From: an uncultured bacterium
GTDB lineage: Bacteria > Cyanobacteriota > Vampirovibrionia > Gastranaerophilales > Gastranaerophilaceae
Assembly (NCBI GenBank): GCA_902775025.1
Contig: CACYKP010000004.1
Location: forward strand, 23,703-87,702
DNA: 64,000 nucleotides
Direction: 5' to 3'
The notes beneath the pieces were generated by a model. It was given only the letters and a program-made list of their open reading frames with translations. It did no database searches and was not told the origin of the DNA. Positions 1 to 9,330 of this stretch are shown piece after piece. Each line of letters starts with the position of its first letter. The first letter of the stretch is position 1. The position numbers and the translations under genes are program-made.

Positions 1-1
1 T

Positions 2-295
2 AATTTGCAAGTTTGTATCGTAGGTCATGTTGGGGATGGTAATGTACATCCTCAAATAGCGCTTAATTTAGATAACGATGAAGAATTTAAGCATCTTACA
101 GATGCTAAAAGTGAGATTTATTCCTTAGCGATTTCTTTAGGAGGTACTATATCGGCGGAACATGGTATTGGAATAGAAAAACTATCACATGTTGATAAAA
201 TAATTGACGAAGAAGTATTAAATTCAATGCGTAAGATTAAAAAACTTTTTGATGTTGGGAATATATTAAATCCCGGAAAAATTTTTAAGATGTAA
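2..295 (+). CDS. FAD-linked oxidase (GlcD-like), C-terminal fragment
   Basis: The reading frame is open from the window edge, so only the last ~98 residues are present. They hold the landmarks of the C-terminal cap domain of FAD-linked glycolate/D-lactate-type dehydrogenases: GHVGDGNVHP near the start, GTISAEHGIGIEK in the middle and a final NPGKIF. In this family the His residues of the first two motifs sit near the flavin and metal/substrate site. The enzyme oxidises a 2-hydroxy acid to the 2-oxo acid. The substrate cannot be told from this fragment. cutA follows 12 bases later with its own ribosome binding site, so the two are probably co-transcribed. Confidence 0.85.
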   Translation, partial: NLQVCIVGHVGDGNVHPQIALNLDNDEEFKHLTDAKSEIYSLAISLGGTISAEHGIGIEKLSHVDKIIDEEVLNSMRKIKKLFDVGNILNPGKIFKM

Positions 296-307
296 AAAGG
301 AGTAGTT

Positions 308-625
308 ATGGATATAATAGTTATTTATTGTACAGTTCCTGATAAGAAGCTTGCAAAAGATATTACTAAAGTTTTGATGAAACATAAATTGGCTGCATGT
401 GTAAGCCGTATAGAAAATGTTCGTTCAACTTTTTCTTGGGAAGGAGAAGTTAATGAGGAAAAAGAAATTCTTCTTATGATAAAAACCAGAAGAGCCAATT
501 ACGGTAAGATAAAACTTGTTATTGAGGATATGCATTCATATAATGTCCCTGAGATTATAGCGCTCCCTGTAGTAGATTGTAGTGAAGATTATTTAAAATG
601 GTTGGTGAAAGAAACAGAATCCTAG
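308..625 (+). CDS. cutA: Divalent-cation tolerance protein CutA
   Basis: A 105-residue protein of the usual CutA1 length. Family landmarks seen are the early YCTVPD segment, LAACVSRIENVRSTFSWEGEV (here split by one or two substitutions), the EILLMIKT strand and HSYNVPEIIALPV near the end. CutA1 forms a ferredoxin-like trimer; its role in copper tolerance is historical and its actual function in most bacteria is unclear. The start is set by AAGGAG a few bases upstream of the ATG. The last 28 bases overlap the start of the next gene, which suggests translational coupling. Confidence 0.93.
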   Translation: MDIIVIYCTVPDKKLAKDITKVLMKHKLAACVSRIENVRSTFSWEGEVNEEKEILLMIKTRRANYGKIKLVIEDMHSYNVPEIIALPVVDCSEDYLKWLVKETES

Positions 626-1377
626 AACTAAAAGAATATTTGTCGAAATTAGGTATTAGTGTAAATATAGGGAAGACAAAAGCAAGAGGGCATAAAGGTA
701 TTTTTATGCATTCTTTCAATGATTGCAGGATAGATATTTCCAAGAATGTTAGTGATGTTGAGGTATTATCAATATTGCTGCATGAATTTGCGCATTATAT
801 TCATTATTCTTATGACAAATCATTAAAAAACTTGGATTTTGTATTTGGTGATTATAGTGATGATATAAGAGAAGAACTGATACGAGTTACTGTTAGTAAT
901 GTTCCGAAGGAGTTTGCTGCGAATTTATTTAATGCAAAATTACAAATAAATAATGATATTAAATTTTTAACTAATAATATAAAATCTGTGGATAAAAATT
1001 TTAAACTATCAGAAAAAAATAACAATATAGAACAATCCTTGCCGTTGCCATACAAGTATTTATTAAAATATGATAAAGTAAAATATTTCAATGATATATT
1101 TTCGGCGGACAAAATTGATGAAAATTTAAGATTAAATGATGTTCAAAAAGCTTATATAAAACTAAAATCAAAACAAAGAGCATTAAGGCGTGTAAATTGC
1201 AGAATAAGCAGATTAAATAAATACTATAACAATCCGACAGAACTTTTTGCAAGATTTATAGATGCGTATTATACAAAACCTGAAATGACTCAAAAACTTG
1301 CTCCTGAGTCTTGTTTAAAACTCAAAAACTCAAATATAGAATTTTTAAAAAAAGTAAATGATATATTTTATAAATAA
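598..1377 (+). CDS. Putative zinc metallopeptidase-like protein (HEFAH motif)
   Basis: A 259-residue protein that I cannot assign to a named family. Around residue 62 it has LLHEFAHYIHY, an HExxH-type zinc motif preceded by hydrophobic residues, as in gluzincin and ImmA/IrrE-like peptidases. A downstream LFARFIDAYY segment could supply the third ligand region: in ImmA-like proteins an ExxAN/ExxF helix follows the motif, and here NPTELFARF fits loosely. The middle is Lys/Asn-rich. No signal peptide or membrane segment is seen, so it is probably cytoplasmic. The ATG at 598 lies inside the end of cutA and has only a weak ribosome binding site, consistent with coupling to cutA. Confidence 0.6.
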   Translation: MVGERNRILELKEYLSKLGISVNIGKTKARGHKGIFMHSFNDCRIDISKNVSDVEVLSILLHEFAHYIHYSYDKSLKNLDFVFGDYSDDIREELIRVTVSNVPKEFAANLFNAKLQINNDIKFLTNNIKSVDKNFKLSEKNNNIEQSLPLPYKYLLKYDKVKYFNDIFSADKIDENLRLNDVQKAYIKLKSKQRALRRVNCRISRLNKYYNNPTELFARFIDAYYTKPEMTQKLAPESCLKLKNSNIEFLKKVNDIFYK

Positions 1378-1447
1378 TCTTTACTTGTGTTTAAGAGTAA
1401 ATTGAGATAATATGTTATTGTAATGAATTGAATAAAAGGATGAATAT

Positions 1448-2233
1448 ATGGCATCTGTGCTGGATAAGAAAGTTGTAAAAGATGATAGAAAATTTTTAGG
1501 TTTTATTATATTTTTAATAATAGTAAATATTTGGTTTTTCACTGCCCCGTCAAGAAGGATGACTCAAATAGGACTTTTATGTAACTCGATAAAATACAAA
1601 CAAGCACAACTATCTAATGATAATTCTTTGCAGGAATATATGTATCATAGAAATAATGCTGCATATTTAGTCAAACTTAACAATAAACGCAGAACTCTTC
1701 ATGCAATAAAAGAGATGGATATGGCTATAAATACCGTTCCTGAGTATGTATCACCGGAAGTTGTACAAGGATTATATAAAGATAGAGCATATATAAAGTT
1801 ATTTGCAGGTGATAAAAAAGGAGCTTTAGATGATTTATTATTATCCGGTAATTTGGATATTAATGACAACATGAAGGCAGCAGCGTTGTTAATAGATCGT
1901 CAAGCATATAGTTTAGCTAGAAAACATTGTATGAATATTATAAATGAGAATAATGCCGCTATTGCCGGATATGTATGTTTATCGCGTGTTTATGAACAAG
2001 CCGGAAAGCTTAATTCAGCAAGAAAAATTTATGATTATGCGATAGAAACGAAAAAACCGGCAAACCCAAAATTGTATGCAGAAAGAGCTTTGTTCAGGCA
2101 TAGAACTAACGATTTTAAAGGATATGATGAAGATGTTGCGATTGCAAAAAAATTATCTTCAAGCGTAAACCTTGAAATTTCAATGATGGAAGATGCTATA
2201 AATCCAAAAGAAATAAACTTAGTTCTTCAATAA
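1448..2233 (+). CDS. Membrane-anchored TPR-like protein
   Basis: A 261-residue protein with one hydrophobic segment at about residues 17-36 (FLGFIIFLIIVNIWFF) after a short basic N-terminus, then a helical remainder. Residues ~75-240 read as degenerate tetratricopeptide repeats, with motifs such as YLVKLN, AIKEMDMAI, YKDRAYIKLFAGDKKGALDD and YVCLSRVYEQAGKLNSARKIY. This is the expected layout of an inner-membrane-tethered scaffold. The start has AAAAGGATG just upstream. It is convergent with the large AsmA-like gene, only four bases apart, with no obvious terminator between them. Function unknown. Confidence 0.65.
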   Translation: MASVLDKKVVKDDRKFLGFIIFLIIVNIWFFTAPSRRMTQIGLLCNSIKYKQAQLSNDNSLQEYMYHRNNAAYLVKLNNKRRTLHAIKEMDMAINTVPEYVSPEVVQGLYKDRAYIKLFAGDKKGALDDLLLSGNLDINDNMKAAALLIDRQAYSLARKHCMNIINENNAAIAGYVCLSRVYEQAGKLNSARKIYDYAIETKKPANPKLYAERALFRHRTNDFKGYDEDVAIAKKLSSSVNLEISMMEDAINPKEINLVLQ

Positions 2234-2237
2234 AAAA

Positions 2238-5200
2238 TCAATTAATCCATTTAAAGCTTTTCACATAATTATCACTATTAATATTGCCGTTAATAATTGC
2301 AATGAATTTCCTGAAAGCTTTTTCGTTAAGTTCTATACCGGGGATTTTGTTAATATTATCAATAATTATGGAATCTTTTGATAGGTCTACTCCGGGAATG
2401 ACGTTAAACAGTGTGTTTATAGAGACATTTCCGATAGGACCGAACATTGTTGAGATTTTTTTAGACAAAAGGCCCAGAACTTCCATTTCTGCGTTTGATG
2501 TTGAGAAATTGTATTTTCCAGTAATAAACAAATTCAAATCTTTTCCTTTTGAGGATATTTCAACATTATTTGTGATGCCGTCTGTTATATCCATACTACC
2601 GTAAATATCAGAAAAATTTCCTGTTTTTAGCGGGGTTAAAATATCAACTACGCTGTTAATCGATATACCTGTAATTCCTCCTTTAAGTAGATTTCCGGCT
2701 TTTAACAGATATTCAAGAGAACCAAGTTTTGGCATTTTTCCGTCTTTGACGTTAAATTTTGCGGAACCGTTTAGGGTTTCCATACATTTATTGAATTCTG
2801 AACCGTTGCAAGATAATTTCAAATTCCCTGTTAAATCTCCATAAATTTGGTTATTTAAGTCGAATAGTGCAATTGATATGTCATTTGCATTTATATTTTC
2901 AGCTTTAATATTAAGTCCTGTATTGTTGTTTAGTACATTATATAAAAAACTTCCATTAATTTCCCCATTGGCTATAATAAAACTAAAGTTTTCAATGTAT
3001 AATTCTTTTTTTTCGGAGAAAGAAGCTGTTGCTTCAATATTTTCAGCTGTTAAATTTCTTATTTTTATTTGATTTGCTTTTAATTTTAATTTTTTAATAA
3101 CAGTATTTTTAACATCAAATATACCTAAATTTTCAAATGAATTATTATCATTTACTTGTGCGGACTTAAGCTTGTTTGTAATATAATTAAAGTCAAGAAT
3201 TTTAGTATAAAGCTCTGCATTTTCTATATAATAAGGCGGTGTGAGTTTATTTCTAAGAGTACCTTTGAATTTAATATCATTACCCAATACTTCTCCGACT
3301 GACGAAAGTTCGATATTTTTGTCTTTAAATACAAAAGAAAGTGTTTTCATATTAGTATCTAAGAATGGTATATTTGTTTCAACAATTCTAAAAGTTCCTG
3401 TCGGGTGCAGGTTGGACATTGTACCATTTAACCTCAAGTCTGATGTGAATTGTCCTTGTTTAATGTTAGGTTTTTTAAACAAAATGTTAAAGATTCTTGC
3501 GTCTGTGGGGTTGTTTGTTTTAACTTTTAAGTTATTTAATTTTACATCATTTTTAAGTATATCAAGTCCGCCGTTAGCTTTTAGCATATTTAGTCGGGTA
3601 GTTCTTTTCCCTTGAGATGCTATAAGTTTGTCATAAGAAAATTCATTTATGTTTATGATGTTTTGTTTTTTTACATCTGCATTTAGGTTTAATATAATAG
3701 CGTTTTCCAAATCCCCGACAGTTGCACCAAAGTAATATATATTGGATTCTTTTGCCATGTTTACTTCAGAATTTATATTGAAGTTATCTTTAACACCTTT
3801 CAGTTTTAAATTGTAAACTATATCCCCTTTGACTTTTAACGGGTAAATTCTGTTATTGTTAAAATATTTATCAATAAAATTTTGTTTGGGTTTTGAGTTA
3901 AAATACAGATTGAAGTCTTGTTTGGAGAAAATATTGTTTACATAGCCATCAATAAGAATTGGCATATTATCAGCCATAATGTTGATTTTATTTAAACCTA
4001 AATTATTTTTTCTTGTATAAATGCTTCCATTAATAATTTTGACAGGAAGATTAATCGGAGTATATGTAAATTCAATTCCTCCAATGTCGGTAGATGCATT
4101 TATGTTATTGTCGGATATTTTTGCATTCAGGTTAATTTTACCTTTATCAAAATGAATTTGTTTTATGATGTCTTGGATTTGCGTAGGAATAATATCATAT
4201 TCTGCAAAAGAATTTAATAAATACAATTCAAAATCTTTTAGTTTAATACCCCCGCTGATAATAGGATTAGAAGCTATGTTATCAGCATTTAAGTTAATAT
4301 TAAAAGAGCTATTAGTATCTTTAAATACACCATTAAGGTTTTTTATATCAAGTTTGTTATTTTTTAAGTTTATGCTGCCGTTAGAGAGTTTTAGTTTATT
4401 GTTTTTTGAAACTTCAAGAATATTTGCAGAAAAGTTGATTTTATCGTACTCAATATTATCAGTATTTCCTTTGTATGTTGCATTTACGGATACAAATATA
4501 TTTGCAATTTCTTGAAGATATTTATCAGTCTTATTAATAACATCTTTTAAATTCAATTTTGGAATTGATATGTCTGCATCGGCAAATTTATCTTTTATAG
4601 ATGCTTTTAAAGTTAGGGGTGAACTTCCTATAATTGCATGTAAATCAATATTTGCATTTGTATTATCAAAGTTTATTATACCGCTTGTTTTTTTCAATTG
4701 TATATCATTCATTCTGACAACACCTTCAAAAAGGTTAATATTACCTTTTACAAAGAAGTTTTTATTATATTTAATTAAGTCTATATCTTTAATATTTCCG
4801 TAAACTTTAAGCTTTAGATTTGCAAAACCTTGTGTAATATTTAAAACCGGAATCATATTTTTTAATTCATCAATTATAGTTGAAGTTTTCATTGTTTGAT
4901 ATAATTTTGCCAAATTTTGTTTTTCGGTTTTTACATCAAAATCGAATTTTCCTGATAGATTACAGGTTCCGTCAATGCTAATTTTTTCTCCGTTAACACT
5001 TCCTTTTTTTAGATTAAAAACAGCATTTTCATCTGTAAAATTGAGTATAGCTTCACCGTTATTAAGAATTAAATCAGGAATTCCGAGAAAATATGTTTTG
5101 ACGTTGTAGAAGTTTAATCCGCCCCAAACGTGAGGATTTTTTCTGTTTCCTTTGATTGTAATATCAATATTTCCTGTTCCTTTAATATCCATAATCGGAA

Positions 5201-6587
5201 CAGGACCTATTACAAAGTTTAGTATTTCATGAATTGGAACAACTTTTTCTTCGGCTGTTGCAAGGTCGACTTTTTTTGTACTCCAAACACGCATATTTGC
5301 GTACTTAATGTTATATAATTCAACATCCCCTTTAACCCATACTTTTTCAGAACCGCCAGCAGGAACAAAGACGTCATAATCTAATGTTTTGCCTTTAAAG
5401 TCTAATTTAACAGTTGCACCTTTGGCGTTTGGTATGGGTTTTGTTAAAATACCTTCATCAACAAATATGCTGCCGGTTAAAGATGGTTCAGGAAGCTCTC
5501 CATTTATGTTAATATTTCCTAGAATATTTCCGTAAAATTTATATTTTTTAAGCTTGTACATGTCAATATCTTCAGTTTTAAATGAAGGACTCATGCTTAT
5601 AAAATCTTCTATAGCGGATTTATTTATTCGTATATTCAAGTTGAGTTCCGGTGTTAATTTTGTAAAATCCGAAATTGCACCGTTTATTACGGTATTAATT
5701 CCGGTGGACATTATTTCAGCATCTTTTATTGATAAAGTTTTTCTTGAAAGATTAAATCCTGAATTAATTTTTAATTCATCAGGAAAAATTAAAGATTTAG
5801 CATCATCCTTCATAAGGATTTTTAAATTACTAAATTTAGCTGCAATATTATCTTTGTCAACGTCAATATTTATAAGCCCTTTTGCTATAATTAAATCTTT
5901 CGGTAAATAATTTTTCAGGTAGCTTGAAAGCGGTTCAATATCAAAATCTTTTATGTGCATATCAAAAACGGTTTTAGATACATCATTATTCCCCGGAAGG
6001 TATAGATTTGCATTTGCGTGAGAGGTCTTACCATTTATATTTATATTGCTGTTGAATGCAAGTTTTATGTACTTTCCGTTTGTTTTAAAGAAAATATCTT
6101 TACCTGAATAAACTGCTGTTTGTTTGGATTCTGTTTGATTAATGCTAAGCAGAAAATTATCTATTTTTGTTCCGTTGCATCTAACTTTTGTTTTATTTAG
6201 ATTAGATATAAAGTTTTTATCTAATTCTGCGTTTTTATTTAAGATAGTTTTTATGTCAATGTTAGAGGCTTCAATGTTGTTAATATGAATTCTGCCTGAT
6301 AAGAGAGGAAGTATTCGGAGTTTAAGTTTAAAATTTTCTATTTTTATCTTGTCATTTGTAGTTTTAGAGGTAATGCTAATATTTTTTGCTTTTATTGTTG
6401 CATTAGGAATGATATTTAGGTAAAGCTGCGGTTTTTCTATGGAGATATTGTATGAGGTATTGTATGACAAATTCTCGCAGATTACCGGCACCGCTTTTGT
6501 AAAAAGAAACGGTATTCCTAAAAGCCAAACTGCTAATATCCCCAAGACTAATATATATTTATGGTAATTACGCTTCATTTTATACAT
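2238..6587 (-). CDS. Giant AsmA/TamB/YhdP-like envelope protein
   Basis: About 1450 residues with one N-terminal hydrophobic anchor (YILVLGILAVWLLGIPFLFTK) followed by a long run of short beta-strand segments alternating I/L/V with N/D/K, as in the beta-taco groove proteins AsmA, TamB and YhdP. Repeated phrases such as INGxI, KGNINLFEG, ANLKLKVYGNIKD and the C-terminal LNGSAKFNVKDGKMPKLGSLE are typical of AsmA-like C-terminal regions. Family members are anchored in the inner membrane and are thought to bridge the periplasm and carry phospholipids. The window also holds an Mla-type transporter, so an outer membrane is likely. The ORF extends to a TTG at 6605; I chose the first ATG, but an ATG at 6578 is equally possible because no ribosome binding site is clear. 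Confidence 0.78.
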   Translation of the reverse strand: MYKMKRNYHKYILVLGILAVWLLGIPFLFTKAVPVICENLSYNTSYNISIEKPQLYLNIIPNATIKAKNISITSKTTNDKIKIENFKLKLRILPLLSGRIHINNIEASNIDIKTILNKNAELDKNFISNLNKTKVRCNGTKIDNFLLSINQTESKQTAVYSGKDIFFKTNGKYIKLAFNSNININGKTSHANANLYLPGNNDVSKTVFDMHIKDFDIEPLSSYLKNYLPKDLIIAKGLINIDVDKDNIAAKFSNLKILMKDDAKSLIFPDELKINSGFNLSRKTLSIKDAEIMSTGINTVINGAISDFTKLTPELNLNIRINKSAIEDFISMSPSFKTEDIDMYKLKKYKFYGNILGNININGELPEPSLTGSIFVDEGILTKPIPNAKGATVKLDFKGKTLDYDVFVPAGGSEKVWVKGDVELYNIKYANMRVWSTKKVDLATAEEKVVPIHEILNFVIGPVPIMDIKGTGNIDITIKGNRKNPHVWGGLNFYNVKTYFLGIPDLILNNGEAILNFTDENAVFNLKKGSVNGEKISIDGTCNLSGKFDFDVKTEKQNLAKLYQTMKTSTIIDELKNMIPVLNITQGFANLKLKVYGNIKDIDLIKYNKNFFVKGNINLFEGVVRMNDIQLKKTSGIINFDNTNANIDLHAIIGSSPLTLKASIKDKFADADISIPKLNLKDVINKTDKYLQEIANIFVSVNATYKGNTDNIEYDKINFSANILEVSKNNKLKLSNGSINLKNNKLDIKNLNGVFKDTNSSFNINLNADNIASNPIISGGIKLKDFELYLLNSFAEYDIIPTQIQDIIKQIHFDKGKINLNAKISDNNINASTDIGGIEFTYTPINLPVKIINGSIYTRKNNLGLNKINIMADNMPILIDGYVNNIFSKQDFNLYFNSKPKQNFIDKYFNNNRIYPLKVKGDIVYNLKLKGVKDNFNINSEVNMAKESNIYYFGATVGDLENAIILNLNADVKKQNIININEFSYDKLIASQGKRTTRLNMLKANGGLDILKNDVKLNNLKVKTNNPTDARIFNILFKKPNIKQGQFTSDLRLNGTMSNLHPTGTFRIVETNIPFLDTNMKTLSFVFKDKNIELSSVGEVLGNDIKFKGTLRNKLTPPYYIENAELYTKILDFNYITNKLKSAQVNDNNSFENLGIFDVKNTVIKKLKLKANQIKIRNLTAENIEATASFSEKKELYIENFSFIIANGEINGSFLYNVLNNNTGLNIKAENINANDISIALFDLNNQIYGDLTGNLKLSCNGSEFNKCMETLNGSAKFNVKDGKMPKLGSLEYLLKAGNLLKGGITGISINSVVDILTPLKTGNFSDIYGSMDITDGITNNVEISSKGKDLNLFITGKYNFSTSNAEMEVLGLLSKKISTMFGPIGNVSINTLFNVIPGVDLSKDSIIIDNINKIPGIELNEKAFRKFIAIINGNINSDNYVKSFKWIN

Positions 6588-6720
6588 ATATGATACCAAT
6601 AACAAGGGTAAATGTATAGTGCAAATTTACTAATAATATGTCTATAAGATGGTGTTCCAAAAGTCAAAATTATTTATAAAAAATGAATACCGCAAGGGTG
6701 TGTTAAGCTTCCAATAGCTA

Positions 6721-6760
6721 TGTAGGTTGTTGTAAATTGTAAAATTTACCGCAACAATAC
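6721..6760 (+). repeat. REP-like palindrome with GTAG foot
   Basis: TGTAGG is followed by an imperfect inverted repeat (GTTG..GTAAATT / AATTTAC..CAAC) and then an A-rich tail. It is the most degenerate member of the family seen at 9277, 15521, 36017, 36347, 52083, 52194 and 52234. Confidence 0.5.
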
Positions 6761-6859
6761 AAAACTAGTTTTTGTTTCGGTAATCAAAGATTACCAAAAA
6801 CTATGGTCTATAACGTTTATAGGTAAAAACTGCGTATTCCGAGAAATGTCACGTCCATC

Positions 6860-6994
6860 CGTCATTCAGAGGGGAAATAACCATTTAGCCCCGATGAATC
6901 GCCATAATTTTTGTTTATAAAAACAGTTTAAGAGATTCTTCGGACTTCGTGAAGGAAAACGTTTAAACTTGCAAACCACGTCCTCTGAATGACG
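6860..6994. repeat. MITE-like segment bounded by a 13-base inverted repeat
   Basis: CGTCATTCAGAGG at 6860-6872 is perfectly complemented by CCTCTGAATGACG at 6982-6994, enclosing about 110 bases with no reading frame. The left arm is also part of a ~62-base unit with a diverged direct copy at 7011-7073. The structure could be a non-autonomous mobile element or a remnant; no transposase is linked. Confidence 0.45.
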
Positions 6995-7092
6995 ATTATT
7001 TCAAGCTTTTACGTTTATGAGTAAATATAATTTGCGTTTTTCGTGAAATATCATACTCAACCGTTATTCAGTATGTTTATTATTCTGATAAA

Positions 7093-7172
7093 CCCTCACC
7101 CGAATTTCTAACATTCGAGCAATGCTCTCATGTTGAAATTCTACCCTCTCCAATTGGAGAGGGTGCAGTTGT
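7093..7172 (+). repeat. CCCTCACCC-type intergenic hairpin element
   Basis: Starts CCCTCACCCGAATTTCTAA, passes through GAAATTCTACC and ends in the perfect 20-base palindrome CCCTCTCCAATTGGAGAGGG. A clearly related element lies at 36794-36871; looser relatives lie at 52126-52175, 52292-52363 and 59963-60003, all intergenic. Confidence 0.6.
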
Positions 7173-7392
7173 GTTTGAGAACGAGAGTTCGAAAACTACA
7201 AATGCGGGTGAGGTTCAAACCTATATTCAGGTTACACAATTTGTTATCCTGAATATATTTACCCCTGAATATATTTACTCCTTGACTTTAATTAATTCAT
7301 CATTAAGACTACACTAAACAGATGATTTTGCGAGTAAAAAGTAAAGCATTTATCTGATTTATCCGATAAAACTAATAAAAAGAGGTATAACT

Positions 7393-8091
7393 ATGCAAAT
7401 CAATGGTGGTGTCAGATTTTGTGAACACGGTATGAGGGCTTCAATAAGAGCCATGCACGTTCAAACGGAATTATTAGGAATGATTAATGAGAACGTAGCA
7501 GGGTTTGATAAAGTCGGATATCAGAGAAAAGAGGCAGTCGTTTCTTCTATGACGGAATATCTTGGAGTACACGGACTTTCGACAACAATTGATGATCAAG
7601 TCGGGCGTATTATGGTTTCAAATAATCCGCTTGATATTGCTATCGCGAATAAAGGATATTTTCAAATCCAAACTCCCAACGGTGTTAAACTTACTCGTGA
7701 CGGAAGATTTAAACTTGATAAAGACGGGAATTTGTTATCCTTAGAAGATTTTCCTGTTTTGTCAGATGCGGGTGTTCCTATTAAACTGCCCGTAATTCCT
7801 GATAATATTGATAAGGTTGTAGTTGATTCAAAAGGAAAAGTCAGCGTATATGATAAATCAACAAATAAACTTTCAGAAGCAGGAATTTTGGGAGTTGTTG
7901 ATGCTAACGGAATGGCTGTAATGAATCCCGACATTAAACAAGGGTATAACGAATATTCAAATGTTGCTTTACAAAACGAATTTTTAAGAATTAAACCTGT
8001 TGTTAACAATTTTGAAGCAAACAGACAAATATTCTTAATTGAAAGTAATAATTTACAAAAAGTAATCAGCCAATTAGGTTCGGTAAGCTAG
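7393..8091 (+). CDS. Flagellar rod protein, FlgF/FlgG family (first copy)
   Basis: A 232-residue protein. The N-terminal rod motif is a variant of the usual NNIANVNTTGYK: INENVAGFDKVGYQRKEAV at about residues 32-50. The central domain has VGRIMVSNNPLDIAIANKGYFQI and LTRDGRFKLDKDGNL, hallmarks of FlgF/FlgG. The C-terminus carries the amphipathic helix region (NFEANRQIFLIESNNLQKVISQLG). It is slightly shorter than typical FlgG (~260). AGAGGT lies upstream of the ATG. The second paralogue follows after 13 bases, so this is the first gene of the rod operon. Which of the pair is the proximal (FlgF) and which the distal (FlgG) rod protein cannot be settled by eye. Confidence 0.85.
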   Translation: MQINGGVRFCEHGMRASIRAMHVQTELLGMINENVAGFDKVGYQRKEAVVSSMTEYLGVHGLSTTIDDQVGRIMVSNNPLDIAIANKGYFQIQTPNGVKLTRDGRFKLDKDGNLLSLEDFPVLSDAGVPIKLPVIPDNIDKVVVDSKGKVSVYDKSTNKLSEAGILGVVDANGMAVMNPDIKQGYNEYSNVALQNEFLRIKPVVNNFEANRQIFLIESNNLQKVISQLGSVS

Positions 8092-8104
8092 GAGGTGAGT
8101 TGAT

Positions 8105-8821
8105 ATGGTAATGTACAATATGCAAGCGGTTACGCACAGATGTATAAATAACGCTACAATGCAATTTGATAAATTAGGATATATAGCAACAAACCTTGCT
8201 AACTATTCAACAGTTGGTTATAAAGGAGTTGCGTTCGAACAATTCCTTAGAGAAGACGGTTATGTTGATGGTGCAATAAGAAAAAATACTCTTCAAGGTT
8301 CAATCAGAGTAAGCAGCAATCCTTATGATATTGCAATCGATGGTGAAGGATATATTCCTGTTGTATCACAAGATGGTGAAGTTCAATATACCAGAGACGG
8401 TTCACTAAAAATCGGTGCCGGCGGTTATCTTGTAACAGTAGATGATTGGATGGTAGGCGATGGTATAAAAATTCCGCCTAATTCATACAGAATTGAAATT
8501 AAGCCGAACGGTGACGTAATGAACTATGATAAGGCAGGTTCTTTACCTGAAAAAATAGGAACAATTCCTGTTGTTCAATTTGATAATCCTGAGGCTTTAG
8601 AGCAGGGACATAATAACAAAGTTGTATTTAACAGTGAAACAGGCGAACCAAGACTTGTTAAAGATGATTTAATAAAACAAAATGCAGTTGAAGTTTCAAA
8701 CGTTAATATTTACGATGAATTAAATACAATGATGAGACTGAATGCTTCAATGATAGCAAGTTTGAATCTTATGAAGGTCGCAAATGATATGTACACAAAA
8801 GGTATAAATCTTCAACAATAG
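8105..8821 (+). CDS. Flagellar rod protein, FlgF/FlgG family (second copy)
   Basis: A 238-residue protein with the rod N-terminal motif YIATNLANYSTVGYKG, the FlgF/G core IRVSSNPYDIAIDGEGYIPV and YTRDGSLKIGAGGYLVT, and the C-terminal coiled region NVNIYDELNTMMRLNASMIASLN. It assembles in the periplasmic flagellar rod. A perfect AGGAGGTGA precedes the ATG, so it is likely well translated. It sits 13 bases after the first rod paralogue and 14 bases before flgB. Confidence 0.87.
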   Translation: MVMYNMQAVTHRCINNATMQFDKLGYIATNLANYSTVGYKGVAFEQFLREDGYVDGAIRKNTLQGSIRVSSNPYDIAIDGEGYIPVVSQDGEVQYTRDGSLKIGAGGYLVTVDDWMVGDGIKIPPNSYRIEIKPNGDVMNYDKAGSLPEKIGTIPVVQFDNPEALEQGHNNKVVFNSETGEPRLVKDDLIKQNAVEVSNVNIYDELNTMMRLNASMIASLNLMKVANDMYTKGINLQQ

Positions 8822-8835
8822 GAAGGTGATATAAA

Positions 8836-9186
8836 ATGAGTTACACAGGATTAGATGCTTTAGGAAAAACAAGCTTGATGTTGGACTTAATCTCTCAAAG
8901 ACAGAGAGCGTTAGGTTCAAATGTAGCAAATGTCGATACCCCTGGATATGTAAGACGTGATATTGATTTTTCCACGTATTTAGGTACGATGAACAGTCCG
9001 CTGGAAACTCAATTATCAGAAAAGCTGGGACCTTCTGCAATTATGGAAGACAGAACAAGAGGTGAGATTGATATAGCGGAAGAATTTGCTGAAATTCAAA
9101 AGAACTCGCTTATGTACACAATGGCAACAAGAAGAATGTCGAACATTATTACCCAGATGAAAACAGTTATAAATGTCGGTAAGTAG
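8836..9186 (+). CDS. flgB: Flagellar basal-body rod protein FlgB
   Basis: A 116-residue protein of the expected FlgB size. It shows LISQRQRALGSNVANVDTPGYVRRDIDF, the FlgB/C-type NxANxxTPGY motif, and ends in an amphipathic helix (MYTMATRRMSNIITQMKTVIN). FlgB forms the proximal rod next to FliE and the MS ring. GGAAGGTGAT lies in front of the ATG. It is followed by a REP-like palindrome and flgC. Confidence 0.92.
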   Translation: MSYTGLDALGKTSLMLDLISQRQRALGSNVANVDTPGYVRRDIDFSTYLGTMNSPLETQLSEKLGPSAIMEDRTRGEIDIAEEFAEIQKNSLMYTMATRRMSNIITQMKTVINVGK

Positions 9187-9276
9187 GGCAGGGGTAAATA
9201 TATTTGACTAAATTGCATTCTTCACATAACGAAAGAATATAGGTCTGGCTTTAACCCGAAAAAAAAATAAGTAATA

Positions 9277-9298
9277 GTAGGTTGGGTGAAACTCAACA
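9277..9298 (+). repeat. REP-like palindrome with GTAG foot, between flgB and flgC
   Basis: GTAGGTTGGGTGAAACTCAA and the next bases form a short hairpin (GTTGGGT / ACTCAAC, one mismatch) 3' of a GTAG tetranucleotide, with an A-rich tail. It sits inside the rod operon, where a hairpin in the transcript could affect the relative output of flgB and flgC. Confidence 0.65.
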
Positions 9299-9330
9299 AA
9301 AACAAAAATATAACCGAAAGGAAGATAATT

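Larger units (their letters stand above)
6606..7392. other. 787-base intergenic gap, repeat-rich, no gene seen
   Basis: No convincing reading frame lies between the AsmA-like gene and the rod operon. The gap holds a REP-like palindrome (6721-6760), two diverged copies of a ~62-base segment (6813-6872 and 7011-7073) that share ACGTTTAT, GAAAT and CCGTnATTCAG, a 13-base inverted repeat at 6860/6994, and a CCCTC-type hairpin element (7093-7172). The last ~60 bases before 7393 must contain the rod-operon promoter, but I cannot place it with confidence. Confidence 0.6.
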
